From NCBI RefSeq assembly GCF_002813425.1, contig NZ_PHUL01000001.1, positions 3,417,001 through 3,481,000 on the forward strand: 64,000 bases of DNA. The letters are read 5' to 3'. Below, piece after piece: positions 42,978 through 53,257 of the stretch. Within the stretch, counting starts at the first letter, position 1, and every line of letters starts with the position of its first letter. Position numbers and translations under genes: made by a program. The notes beneath the pieces were generated by a model that saw only the letters and a program-made list of their open reading frames with translations, searched no databases and had not been told where the DNA came from. The stretch comes from Cellulophaga sp. RHA19 (GTDB lineage Bacteria; Bacteroidota; Bacteroidia; Flavobacteriales; Flavobacteriaceae).

Positions 42978-44564
42978 TTACCATCCTTTGTTTTGTGGTA
43001 TTCCTGAAGATTCTATAACAGTATTTGGAATTGGCCATACATTCATAAAAGAAGCATCAAAATTTCTGGCAGGCCATACTATTTCTGATGTGTAAGGAGA
43101 ATCAGGATTAGCTCTGTCTGCATAAATTCTACCATAAATTGGCTCTCCGTAAGTAGCTGCTGCATCTCCCCAACGAACCAAATCAAAATGTCTGTTAGCA
43201 AATTCACCTGCTAATTCTACTCTACGCTCGTGCTTAAGATCTTCCATAGTTGCGTTAGTTACTGGTGCTAAACCAGCTCTATCTCTAACCATATTTAAAG
43301 GAACATCTCCATTTTTACCGTCTGCAATTAACGCCTCTGCTTTCATTAACAACACCTCAGCGTAACGCATTAATGGTACATTGTAAATTGTAGTTGGGTT
43401 ATCTCCATTCGTATTTACATACTCTCCTATTGGATCTTTAAATTGGAACTCATACATATACTTATTAAACTGAAATCCAGAGATTGAATTTTCAGACTGA
43501 TACCTTCTATCTTCTCCAAAATATTTAAAGTCGTCTCCAAAATTTAAGATAGTAACACCTCTACGTACGTCTCCTGCTTCATACTCATTATACAACCCTT
43601 CTGACGGAGTGTAGTATCCCCAGCCGTTATATTTACCCCAACCTTTGTTTTCTAACATAACACCAGATAAAATACTACCACGATCTAAACCAGAATTAAC
43701 AGACCAAATGTACTCGCTTGTCCAGTTGTTTATATGACTATGTAACTCTCTATAGTCTACTTCTGGATTATCTGTATCTATTAAAGCTCTACCAGAACCA
43801 GATGTTGCAATTGCATCTGCATACTTTACAACCTCTGCGTATCTAGAGGCATCATACGCTGCCCAATACAAATTAGTTTTTGCTAAATATCCTAAAGCGG
43901 CATCTTTGTGAGGACGACCGTAATCTTCTGCTCCGTACTCTGTAAACAATGGTAATAAATCCATCGCTTTTTTAAGATCTTCTTCAATTTGCTTGTAGTT
44001 TTCTACAACAGAAGCTGGTCTAGCGTAGCTACCACCGTCATCAAACATATTATCTACGGTAATAATTGGCACACCTCCGTTTACATCATCACCATAAGTA
44101 TGAGCCACCCAAAAGTAACTAAAGGCACGCATAAAATAAGCTTCACCCAACACACGATTTTTTGTGCTTTCAGATATTTCCATTTCTGGTACGTTTAATA
44201 AAATATCATTAGCACGTCTAATTACCTTATAAGATTTAGAATAACAAGTAGACGTGTAACTACCCTCACTACCATCTATATTAAAATCTTTAATAACATC
44301 TGCTGTAGCTTTAATACGACCCGTAATCATATCATCTGATGCATTAATGTACCAGAAAAAACCTCTACCAAACATTTCTTGGTCAGACATTAATAAATAC
44401 AAACCATTTGCTGCCTGTATAGCGTCAGAATCTGTTTTCCAAAAATTCTCGTTAGATACTTTTCCTATTGGCTCTAAATTTGTAAAATCTTCTGAGCAAG
44501 ATGTTAAGCTTACCCCTAAAATAGCTATAGCTATTAATCCTATTTTTTTATATGTATTTTTCAT
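42978..44564 (-). CDS. SusD/RagB family lipoprotein
   Basis: 528 residues. Signal IGLIAIAILGVSLTSCSEDF with lipobox. Conserved segments: GEAYFMRAFSYFWVAHTYGD, YNVPLMRYAEVLLMKAEALI, NMVRDRAGLAPVT and HERRVELAGEFANRHFDLVR. Partner of the SusC 22 bp upstream. Belongs to the cluster with the degenerate hybrid two-component protein. Confidence 0.95.
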   Translation of the reverse strand: MKNTYKKIGLIAIAILGVSLTSCSEDFTNLEPIGKVSNENFWKTDSDAIQAANGLYLLMSDQEMFGRGFFWYINASDDMITGRIKATADVIKDFNIDGSEGSYTSTCYSKSYKVIRRANDILLNVPEMEISESTKNRVLGEAYFMRAFSYFWVAHTYGDDVNGGVPIITVDNMFDDGGSYARPASVVENYKQIEEDLKKAMDLLPLFTEYGAEDYGRPHKDAALGYLAKTNLYWAAYDASRYAEVVKYADAIATSGSGRALIDTDNPEVDYRELHSHINNWTSEYIWSVNSGLDRGSILSGVMLENKGWGKYNGWGYYTPSEGLYNEYEAGDVRRGVTILNFGDDFKYFGEDRRYQSENSISGFQFNKYMYEFQFKDPIGEYVNTNGDNPTTIYNVPLMRYAEVLLMKAEALIADGKNGDVPLNMVRDRAGLAPVTNATMEDLKHERRVELAGEFANRHFDLVRWGDAAATYGEPIYGRIYADRANPDSPYTSEIVWPARNFDASFMNVWPIPNTVIESSGIPQNKGW

Positions 44565-44586
44565 TGTATTCTTTTTTTTAGCGTGA

Positions 44587-47500
44587 TTATAATGACAGTA
44601 ATAATCCTAATGTGAATGTTTTAGCTACAGGATATTTAGCTATATCTAGCCCCTTACCACCTACTTCTGGATCTAGACCAGAGTAGTTAGTAAATGTTAC
44701 TAAGTTTTCTCCTGATATGTACATTCTTAATGATGATCCTTTAGATAAATTATCCATTACTTTTGAGCTAAAAGTGTACCCAAATGTTACGTTTTTAATA
44801 CGTAAATATGATGCGTCTTCTAAATACCAGCTAGATGCTGTACCAAAGTTTTTATTATCATCTTTTGTAGAAATAATAGGAATATCTGAATCTGTATTTG
44901 TTGGTGACCAAGCATCTAAAACTCTATTGTCTAAGTTATAACCAGATAATGCAGCATTATAGGTTGTAAATTTATAGCCATTAAAAGCTTTTACTCCTGC
45001 TACACCTTGTAATATCACATTAAAATCGAACCCTTTATAGTCTAAATTAGCACCTAAATTATAAGTTACTTTAGGTTGGTAAGCATCATAATACTTACGA
45101 TCCTCAGACCCTATTTTACCATCGTTATTGGTATCTTGAAACTTAAAATCTCCAGGTCTTGCATTAGGTTGTATTAAGTTACCATCTTTAGTATATGCAT
45201 CTATTTCTGCTTGTGTATTAAATATACCCAATTGTGGTATTAAATATGGTGTATATAAAGCACCTCCAAACCTTGTTTGATAAGGTTTTAAAACACCTCT
45301 TACATTATCTCCATGGTAAAAAACTGTTTGCCCTACAGAACCATATCCATTTAAATTCTCTAACTTATTTTTAATAGAAGTTGCATTGGCATTAATACTA
45401 TAGTTTAAGGCTCCATTTGTGTTTGTGTAAGTAGCAGAAACCTCTAAACCTGTATTTTTAATTTGCCCTCCATTTGTATTAGAAGGATCTATACCTTTGT
45501 TTGCATCTGTAAACCCAAGAATAATCATTCCTTTGGTAGATTTTTCGAAATAATCTACAGTTAAATTTAAACTATTGTTAAATAGTGATGCATCTAAACC
45601 AAAATCTAAAGACTCTGCTGTTTCCCATCTTAAATCTCTATTTGCTTCTCTTTTTACATAACTACCAACTGTATTAAAGTAATTTCCGTTTTCTCCCATT
45701 ACTACATTACTACTAGCTATTGGAACATCAAAAGGATAATACCCATCTACAGATTTTATGTTTCCTATTTCTCCCCAAGATGCTCTAAATTTTAAATCGT
45801 TTATTGCATCTACATTAAAGAAAGACTCGTTAGATATTCTCCAACCTGCAGAAACAGAAGTAAAAGTATCTGACTGATTTTCTAATGCTAACCTAGAAGA
45901 TTTATCTGTACGTAAACTACCAGAGATATAGTATTTATTATCATAATTATACATTAACCTACCTATTGCAGAAGTTAATGCTTCTTCATATGGATTATTA
46001 CTTGGTTTATTTAGTAACTCTGCATTTTGTATGTATTGGTTAAATGGTTCTTCTGATGAAAAACCTGTACCACGCAAAGAAATATAGTCACCTTTTGTAT
46101 TTTGTGCCGAATAAATTGCTGTTGCATTTAAGTTATGCTTACCAAAAGATTTGTTATAAGACAATTGATTGTCCCATATCCATTTATTAACAGTGCTATT
46201 ACTTTGTGTTAATGAATTTTGGTTGTTACTACGTCCTAATTCTGGTACACGAGGGTAAAACTCTTTTGTTTTATTATCTCTATAAGAATAAGAGTAATTA
46301 GACTTAAATGATAAACCGTCTAACAAATCATACTTAAAATATACGTTTGCATTTATAAATGTACTTGGAGACTCCTTTGTTGGTCTTAACAATAAAGATA
46401 AAGGATTGTAAACATCTCCGTAAGCACCTGCAAACTGAGATAAACTTTCTGGTACAACACCAGCAAAACTACCATCCTCATAACGCGTTGGTGATGCTGA
46501 AGGCATATAAATTGCATTTATAATTGTACCAGAGTAAGGATTATCTGTGTTTGTACCATAAGCCTCATCTCTAGAGAAATAAATATTTTCTCCTACTGTA
46601 ATTTTATCTGTAATATTATAGTCAGACTTTAATCTTAAACTATAGTTTTGAGAACTAGTACCTTCTAAAACACCTTCTCTATCTCTAAAAGCAAAAGAAG
46701 TATAATAATTAAATTTTTCACCTGCACCACTTAAATCAATATTTAAATTATTTACAGTGGCATCTCTAAAAATAGCATCAATCCAATTTGTACGGTTTAC
46801 TTGTCCGTAAGGGTTTTGGGCTGCATCATGAGCAGACTGTCTTGGTGTACCTGCATTATCTGCTGCCAAGTTATATACCTCAGATTGTTGTTTTGCCGTT
46901 AAAGGTGTTGGTAAATTAGACGCTGTTTTAATACCTGTATAGTAGTTAATATTTAACCTTGGCTTACCTGTTTTTCCTTTTTTAGTTTCTATTACAATTA
47001 CACCAGATGCAGCTTGTGCACCATAAATTGCAGCAGAAGCCGCATCTTTTAATACAGATATAGAAGCTATATCATTAGGGTTTATTTCTGGTCCGTTATA
47101 CGGCATACCATCTACAACAACTAATGGAGATTCTGAGTTAAAGCTACCAATACCTCTAATTTTTATACTAGCAGTACTTGTTGGGTCACCACCAGAACTT
47201 AATACGGTAACACCTGCTATGTTACCTTGTAAAAACTCTTTATAATTACCAACTGGCCTACTTGTAATTGTACCAACATTTGCCGCTGTACCAATTGCCG
47301 AGGTTAAATCTCCTTTTTTAGTAGAGCCATAACCTATAAGTACAACCTCTTCTAAAGAATTTGTAGCTTCATCTAAACCAACAGATACTGTTTGGTTTCC
47401 ACTATAAGCAATTTCTTTAGATGCAAAACCTAATGAAGATATTACAAGTACTCCATTTTCTTCTTTTAACTCTAAAGTAAAGTTACCATCAAAATCGGTT

Positions 47501-47658
47501 GCCGTTCCTGTTGTAGTTTTACCTTTAATAGTTACTGCGGCACCAGAAATTGGTAACCCATCATTGTTAGACACTACTGTGCCCTTTACTGTTACCTGCG
47601 CTAACATGGTAGATAAACACCCTAAACTGAGTGTTAGAAAAAAGTATATTTTTTTCAT
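44587..47658 (-). CDS. SusC/RagA family TonB-dependent transporter
   Basis: 1023 residues. Signal IYFFLTLSLGCLSTMLAQ, then carboxypeptidase-regulatory-like domain (VKGTVVSNNDGLPISGAAVT), TonB-box region (LEEVVLIGYGSTKKGDLTSA), plug (IKIRGIGSFNSESPLVVVDG; AAIYGAQAASGVIVIETKKG) and barrel ending VAKTFTLGLLLSL. No STN domain, unlike the transporter of the neighbouring sigma-controlled cluster, so its control likely comes from the adjacent 1236-residue regulator. Confidence 0.95.
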   Translation of the reverse strand: MKKIYFFLTLSLGCLSTMLAQVTVKGTVVSNNDGLPISGAAVTIKGKTTTGTATDFDGNFTLELKEENGVLVISSLGFASKEIAYSGNQTVSVGLDEATNSLEEVVLIGYGSTKKGDLTSAIGTAANVGTITSRPVGNYKEFLQGNIAGVTVLSSGGDPTSTASIKIRGIGSFNSESPLVVVDGMPYNGPEINPNDIASISVLKDAASAAIYGAQAASGVIVIETKKGKTGKPRLNINYYTGIKTASNLPTPLTAKQQSEVYNLAADNAGTPRQSAHDAAQNPYGQVNRTNWIDAIFRDATVNNLNIDLSGAGEKFNYYTSFAFRDREGVLEGTSSQNYSLRLKSDYNITDKITVGENIYFSRDEAYGTNTDNPYSGTIINAIYMPSASPTRYEDGSFAGVVPESLSQFAGAYGDVYNPLSLLLRPTKESPSTFINANVYFKYDLLDGLSFKSNYSYSYRDNKTKEFYPRVPELGRSNNQNSLTQSNSTVNKWIWDNQLSYNKSFGKHNLNATAIYSAQNTKGDYISLRGTGFSSEEPFNQYIQNAELLNKPSNNPYEEALTSAIGRLMYNYDNKYYISGSLRTDKSSRLALENQSDTFTSVSAGWRISNESFFNVDAINDLKFRASWGEIGNIKSVDGYYPFDVPIASSNVVMGENGNYFNTVGSYVKREANRDLRWETAESLDFGLDASLFNNSLNLTVDYFEKSTKGMIILGFTDANKGIDPSNTNGGQIKNTGLEVSATYTNTNGALNYSINANATSIKNKLENLNGYGSVGQTVFYHGDNVRGVLKPYQTRFGGALYTPYLIPQLGIFNTQAEIDAYTKDGNLIQPNARPGDFKFQDTNNDGKIGSEDRKYYDAYQPKVTYNLGANLDYKGFDFNVILQGVAGVKAFNGYKFTTYNAALSGYNLDNRVLDAWSPTNTDSDIPIISTKDDNKNFGTASSWYLEDASYLRIKNVTFGYTFSSKVMDNLSKGSSLRMYISGENLVTFTNYSGLDPEVGGKGLDIAKYPVAKTFTLGLLLSL

Positions 47659-47838
47659 TTTAATTTATAGTTTTTGTTTTTTTTCAAATGTATTGTGTGG
47701 TTGTTTTTAGTGGGGGTAAAATTGTTTCAGTAAAGAGGATTATTAGTGCAAAAAAACCTTAGTGAGCATCAAAAAATAGGACTTTTGTTACAGTAACATT
47801 AACCTAACATACAGCTAATCCTAAGCATACAATGCACG

Positions 47839-50800
47839 CTATACTTTTTGCTCCTTGTATACCTTGGGGCTTACCCCAAAATGTTTTTTAAATGTGCGTC
47901 CAAAGTATTTGCTATCACTATACCCACACTCAAAACCAATTTCTGAGATGTTAAATTTTTTGTTTTTTAGTAAATATTCGGCTTTTTGTAAACGAAGAGA
48001 TGTTATAACATCTGATGGAGACTGCCCTAAATGCTCCTTGAATAATCTATAACATTTAATTCTAGATATTTCTAAAATAGAAATAAGTTTTTCTACATTA
48101 AAAGATGGGTTAGATAGTTCTTCTTTTATAACTTCTAAACTACGTTTTAACAGCTTTTCATTACCAGATTGCATATCATTTTCTTCAGTAAGAATTTTAA
48201 AAATCTCTTGCTGAAACTTGTTATGTCCCCGACCTAAACTTCTATTAACTAAAGATGTTATTTTATTACTGATAAAAGTTTTACTTGCTGGCAATTGTAT
48301 TACCGCATCTATACCAAACTCTAAAGAAGTCTCTTGTAAAGCATAATTAATTTCTTCTGATATGTACACCAAAGGAACTCTGTCTTTCTTTGGTATTTCT
48401 TTATATTTTTGTAAAAAATAGGCTATTTCTTTAGTAAAACCTACTTGGTAAAAGACCAAAACATCTAAACGTAATTGTTTTAATGCCGATGATAAATTGG
48501 TTACTACATTTTCAAACAGTAAATAATTACTTGTGTTTTTTAATAACTGATTGGTTATATCAAAATTAGATGCATCTGTATAAACAAGAATATTATTTTT
48601 ATTAGCCGGAAGATTTTCTTTTAAGTCTAGATGCTTCCAAGAAATAGTTTCTACTGCCTTAACGTTGTTTTGAAGAACAGCAACTGGCAAACAAAATTGA
48701 AAATTAAACCTATCTGCTTCTAATATATTGCAAGTACCATTTAAATCTTTTATTAAAACCAAAAATGCTTTGTAATAAGGACTATAATTTAAAATATTTT
48801 TTACATTACTTTGCAATAAGGTACTAGTAGATGTTACTTTAAATTGCAGCTGATTACCATTTATAAGAACGGAAACATCTAATGTACTTTTGGTTTCTGA
48901 GTATTTTATAATATCATTAAAAATATACTTTAGTAAAAGTTTAAGCCGCAATAAATCTACCTCTACCCAGGCAATATTTTTATCTAACTGGGCATTAAAA
49001 TTAGCGTTATTTTCTTTTAGTTTTTCTTTTACATTAGTTACTATGCTTTTTAAAATTGGCAGCAAATTAACCGACGTTAATTTTACTTCTCCCAAGTCTT
49101 TAATATGGTCTAAATAGTTCCATTCTGATACTAGATCTATTATTTTTCCTGATTGTTGTAACAGCTCCTTTTTTACATTCTCATTATTTTTTATATCATG
49201 AGATGCCTTTAAGATAATAGATAATGGTTGCTGAAATTGAGATAATACAAAGGTTTTAAACTTATCTACCTCAAAATCCTGATTTTTTAAATTATTATGT
49301 AAGTCTAGTAGCTTTTCTTTTTGAAGTAATATTTCCTGGTTTTTCTCATCTAACTGACCATTTATTTTTAAGAGATCTTGTTTCTGCTTTTCTATTAATT
49401 GTGTACGGTTAGCTATTTGCTCCTCTAGCTTTTTATGTTGTGCTTTAGATGCCTTACTTTTTAAGTGAAAAAATGCAAAAGCCGCACTTATGAATACAAA
49501 TAAAACTAATGTAAAAAAGGTTATGGTTTGATAAAATGCTTTTTCAATATGTAGTGTAAACACCTCTTTACCAGCTTCATTTTTATCATTCTTAACCATA
49601 AAAGAATATGTACCAGAAGCTAAATTTTTAAATTGAAGACGTTGTTTACCCTTTGCTAAAATCCAATCTTCATTTTTACCGTGTAGCTTGTAATAGTAGC
49701 TAGTATTTTTATCAACCGGAAAAACTACAGGGGTAATAGTTACTACAACATCATTTTTACTATGCGCTCTTGTCAGCTTTTTTTCTGTTATTTTTTGCTG
49801 ATTAAACTCTACCTTAAGTTTTGGTTTATTGGGATTAAAACTCATAGCATTAGGATTAAAGTAATTTAACCCATTAACGCCACCAAAGAACAATAACCCC
49901 TTATTGTCTTTATAATATGCTCCTTCAGAAAATTCTGATGCTTGCCAACCTTCTTTAGGATTAAAAGCAGTAATAGTGTAGGTTTGCTTGTCTATTACAG
50001 CAATACCTTTTGTGGTACTAATCCATACTTTATCTTCATTATCTAACAAACCATATACCATATGGCTAGGTAAACCTTCATTGTCTGTACTGTTATTTAT
50101 TATTCCTTTTTGCTTGTTATAAATACTTATACCTCCCAAAGAACCAATCCAGTAATTATCTGTTTTAGGGTCTATGTATAGAGAATAAATACTGTTTCCT
50201 AAAATTCCGTTTTCTTTTTTAAGGTGTGTTAATTCTTCTGTTTGTAAATTAAAAAACAAAACACCGTCATCTTCTGTAGCAAGAACAAGCTCATTTTTAT
50301 ATTTTTTTATATTTCTAATGTGGTAACTATTAAGTAATTCTTGTCCTTTAAAAGACTCAAACTTATTAGTGTTTAGGTTAAATTTTGCTACTCCTCCCCA
50401 ACAAGCAATCCATAGTATTTTATTTTTGTCTTCATAAAAAGAGTAGCTTCTATTGCTGGGCAATTCTGGTATATTTAATGCATTAAAAGCCTTGTATGAA
50501 TTATTTTTTACCCGAAGTAAACCTGCATAAGTACCAGCCCAAATACTACCATCACTTGCTGTATAAAGACTTCTAACACGCTCCCACTCGTAATTATTTT
50601 TTGACTCTTTTACTTTAAACTTTAAATAACACTTAGTTTCTTCACTGTAATGGTATAAACCACCGTTGTAATAGCCTATCCAAATGTTACCATTATTATC
50701 TTTTGTAATTGCCCTTGTAGTTTCTACTGGTAAATGAGGAAACTTAATAGGGTGCGGTGTTACAGACGAAATTTCTTCAGACCCGGTATAAGCCATACTT

Positions 50801-51549
50801 ATACCTCCATCTTTTTGCCCCAGCCATACGTTACCAAACACATCTTGACTAAGTGCTGTTACCTCATTACTATAAAAGCTATACGGTGTATACAAATCAT
50901 AAGTATAATGATGAACCACATTTGTATTTAAATTTGTAGTGTGGTTTGGTATTATATAAATTCCGTTTTTAAAAGTAGCAAACCATAAATTGCCTTGTTT
51001 ATCTTTTAAAACATCATTTATAATTAAATCTGGGTATTTATCTAGAATAAGTTTTTTGTAGGCTTTATTTGGGCTTGTATAATCTATATTCTCTTCTGTT
51101 TTTACAAAACCATTGTTGGTATATGTATACGTAAAACCTCCTGCTTTTACATTAAGGTCTCCGTTAGTTGCTAAGAATAACCTATCTGCTTTGGCTTTAA
51201 AACTAAAATGTTTAAATTTATTATTACCCAGGTACTTACTTATATGCCCTTCTTTAGTATAAATCCAAATATTATCTTCTGCATCTTTTTCTATATTAGT
51301 TAAATAATTATTTGGCAGAGATTCTGGGTCATTTGCGTTATGCTTAAAGGTTTTAAATGTATACCCATCAAAATAATTTAAGCCATCTAAAGTAGCAATC
51401 CATAAACCGCCATCATTATCATTCTCTATGTCTAAAATAGAATTGTTAGATAATCCCTGATCTGTAGTATAACTTATAAATTTTAATTGTTGTGCGCTGC
51501 CAAAGAAACAAGGTAATAAGGCTAATAGTATATATATTTTAGTTTTCAT
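47839..51549 (-). CDS. Hybrid two-component-like regulator with degenerate kinase and receiver, intact AraC domain
   Basis: 1236 residues. Signal IYILLALLPCFFGSAQ, then two seven-bladed propellers of Reg_prop repeats (ISYTTDQGLSNNSILDIEND; GGLWIATLDGLNYFDGYTFK) to ~600, a Y_Y_Y domain (~620-675), a membrane helix (~678-700) and a coiled coil. The kinase H-box SHEFRTPL is replaced by SQFQQPL (Gln771), the ATPase N box reads YIFNDIIKYS and no clear G boxes are seen. The receiver-like part (~985-1110) has VLVFYQVG (Tyr1034/Gln1035) where the phosphorylated Asp should be. The AraC domain (~1128-1236; NISEIGFECGYSDSKYFGRT) is complete. It lies 180 bp upstream of SusC in the same direction and probably senses the imported glycan outside and switches the SusCD genes without phosphotransfer. 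Confidence 0.9.
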   Translation of the reverse strand: MKTKIYILLALLPCFFGSAQQLKFISYTTDQGLSNNSILDIENDNDGGLWIATLDGLNYFDGYTFKTFKHNANDPESLPNNYLTNIEKDAEDNIWIYTKEGHISKYLGNNKFKHFSFKAKADRLFLATNGDLNVKAGGFTYTYTNNGFVKTEENIDYTSPNKAYKKLILDKYPDLIINDVLKDKQGNLWFATFKNGIYIIPNHTTNLNTNVVHHYTYDLYTPYSFYSNEVTALSQDVFGNVWLGQKDGGISMAYTGSEEISSVTPHPIKFPHLPVETTRAITKDNNGNIWIGYYNGGLYHYSEETKCYLKFKVKESKNNYEWERVRSLYTASDGSIWAGTYAGLLRVKNNSYKAFNALNIPELPSNRSYSFYEDKNKILWIACWGGVAKFNLNTNKFESFKGQELLNSYHIRNIKKYKNELVLATEDDGVLFFNLQTEELTHLKKENGILGNSIYSLYIDPKTDNYWIGSLGGISIYNKQKGIINNSTDNEGLPSHMVYGLLDNEDKVWISTTKGIAVIDKQTYTITAFNPKEGWQASEFSEGAYYKDNKGLLFFGGVNGLNYFNPNAMSFNPNKPKLKVEFNQQKITEKKLTRAHSKNDVVVTITPVVFPVDKNTSYYYKLHGKNEDWILAKGKQRLQFKNLASGTYSFMVKNDKNEAGKEVFTLHIEKAFYQTITFFTLVLFVFISAAFAFFHLKSKASKAQHKKLEEQIANRTQLIEKQKQDLLKINGQLDEKNQEILLQKEKLLDLHNNLKNQDFEVDKFKTFVLSQFQQPLSIILKASHDIKNNENVKKELLQQSGKIIDLVSEWNYLDHIKDLGEVKLTSVNLLPILKSIVTNVKEKLKENNANFNAQLDKNIAWVEVDLLRLKLLLKYIFNDIIKYSETKSTLDVSVLINGNQLQFKVTSTSTLLQSNVKNILNYSPYYKAFLVLIKDLNGTCNILEADRFNFQFCLPVAVLQNNVKAVETISWKHLDLKENLPANKNNILVYTDASNFDITNQLLKNTSNYLLFENVVTNLSSALKQLRLDVLVFYQVGFTKEIAYFLQKYKEIPKKDRVPLVYISEEINYALQETSLEFGIDAVIQLPASKTFISNKITSLVNRSLGRGHNKFQQEIFKILTEENDMQSGNEKLLKRSLEVIKEELSNPSFNVEKLISILEISRIKCYRLFKEHLGQSPSDVITSLRLQKAEYLLKNKKFNISEIGFECGYSDSKYFGRTFKKHFGVSPKVYKEQKV

Positions 51550-51691
51550 CGCTATTTTTACAAATAGCTAAAATACCTTGTCAAAGTCAAGTTAATATTA
51601 GGTTTAGATTAACAAAACCTTTATTTAATATTAGCATATGATGTTACAAAACAACGTTTCTAGTAAATTAAAATAGCGTAAAATTTTAATT

Positions 51692-51734
51692 ATAAAAACG
51701 AAAACGCTGATAACAAATTGCTACCAACGTTTTC
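51692..51734 (-). terminator. Probable terminator of the aminotransferase-fold gene
   Basis: GAAAACG (51700-51706) with CGTTTTC (51728-51734), long loop with two further pairs, followed by GTTTTTAT on the minus strand, about 36 bp after the stop. Confidence 0.55.
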
Positions 51735-51769
51735 CAGAAATAAAAACTAAATTAAACTCTTGCTAAAGA

Positions 51770-53257
51770 TTACAAACTAAACCATTTGCAAACTTCTTGT
51801 TTTATAACTTGATCTCCTCTTTGCAAACAATCCCATTCATTTGTTGCTTGGTTGTACCTGTAATCGCCTTTCCAAAGAGAAATCTTTTTTTGTATTTCTT
51901 TAATAGCATCACAAATAAATAATAACTCTTTGTTAGTCATTAGTGGATGTAAAGATAAACGTACCCAACCAGGCTTAATAGTTAGATCTTTATTTATAAT
52001 GTTACGCGTAATTTTTTTAGATGTTCTTTTATCTATATCAAGCAGATAATGACCGTAAGTACTTGCGCAAGACCAACCTCCCCTAACTTGTATACCAAAC
52101 CTATCGTTTAATAAACGTACCATAAGGTTGTAGTGAATATTTTCTACTGTAAAAGAAATACAACCAATTCTAGGAGCATCTAAATCTCCTAAAATATGTA
52201 AACCATTAACCTCTAAAAGCTTTTCGTAACTTAACTTAATAAGTTCATCTTCTCTTCTATGCATTTTAGAAACATCCATTTTGTCTTTTAATCTAATAGC
52301 CAAAGCAGCTCGCATAGTTTGTAAAAAGCCTGGTGTACCACCGTCTTCTTTAACCTCTATATCATCAAAATAACTATAACTTCCCCAAGGATTTGTCCAT
52401 TTTACATTACCTCCTCCTGGAGTATCTGGACATTTAGCATTGTACATTTTTTTATTAAAAACTAGAACTCCACAGCTACCTGGTCCTCCTAAAAATTTAT
52501 GTGGAGAAAAAGCAATAGCATCTAAATAAGCTTCAGGGTCTGCAGGATGCATATCCATTTTTACATAGGGTGCAGATGCTGCAAAATCTACCACGCAATA
52601 CCCATTATGTTTGTGCATAATTTTAGCTAACTCATGGTAAGGAGTAATAATGCCTGTTACATTAGAACAAGCTGTAAATGCACCTATTTTTGTAGGTCTA
52701 TCTGCATATTCTATCAGCTTTTCCTCTAAAATATTTACATCTACAAGTTTATTTTCATCACACTCTAAAATCACAACATCTGCCAAGGTTTCCATCCAAG
52801 AAACATGATTAGAGTGGTGCTCCATATGTGTTATAAAAACAACTGGCCTGTCTACTCTATTTGGTTTGTGTTTAAAGCTTTTACGTAACCCTATTAAACG
52901 TTGAAGCTTAACAATTGCCCCAGTCATACCAGTACCAGTTGTTACTAAAATATCTTCTTCATTTGCATTAACGTGCTCTTTAATTACTTTACGAGCTAAT
53001 TTATATGCGTACGTAGATGCTTTACCTGTTTCACTAGAAAAAGAATGCGTATTAGCAACCATTGGTCCTATTTTATACTGCATTTTTTCTTCAATAGGCG
53101 CATATAACCTTCCACTTGCTATCCAATCTGCATACACCAATTTTTGTTCCCCATAAAGGGTTTTAAAATAATGGTTACTTCCAATGACTCCCTTAGAAAA
53201 TTGCTGAAAGTAATTTTCTAAATTTTCTTTCACTAAGACTTCTTCTTTAACACTCAC
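51770..53257 (-). CDS. Aminotransferase class V-fold PLP-dependent enzyme
   Basis: 495 residues, no signal peptide. The fold is that of cysteine desulfurase/selenocysteine lyase relatives: YADWIASGRLYAPIEEKMQY, TGTGMTGAIVKLQRLIG, FITHMEHHSNHVSW, CVVDFAASAPYVKMDMHP, PLP-Lys in AFSPHKFLGGPGSCG, and QVRGGWSCASTYGHYLLDID near the C-terminus. It lacks adjacent suf or isc genes, and is longer than SufS (~405). Reaction unknown; beta-lyase or transaminase chemistry on an amino acid is likely. Monocistronic by position, with a hairpin in its leader. Confidence 0.8.
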   Translation of the reverse strand: MSVKEEVLVKENLENYFQQFSKGVIGSNHYFKTLYGEQKLVYADWIASGRLYAPIEEKMQYKIGPMVANTHSFSSETGKASTYAYKLARKVIKEHVNANEEDILVTTGTGMTGAIVKLQRLIGLRKSFKHKPNRVDRPVVFITHMEHHSNHVSWMETLADVVILECDENKLVDVNILEEKLIEYADRPTKIGAFTACSNVTGIITPYHELAKIMHKHNGYCVVDFAASAPYVKMDMHPADPEAYLDAIAFSPHKFLGGPGSCGVLVFNKKMYNAKCPDTPGGGNVKWTNPWGSYSYFDDIEVKEDGGTPGFLQTMRAALAIRLKDKMDVSKMHRREDELIKLSYEKLLEVNGLHILGDLDAPRIGCISFTVENIHYNLMVRLLNDRFGIQVRGGWSCASTYGHYLLDIDKRTSKKITRNIINKDLTIKPGWVRLSLHPLMTNKELLFICDAIKEIQKKISLWKGDYRYNQATNEWDCLQRGDQVIKQEVCKWFSL

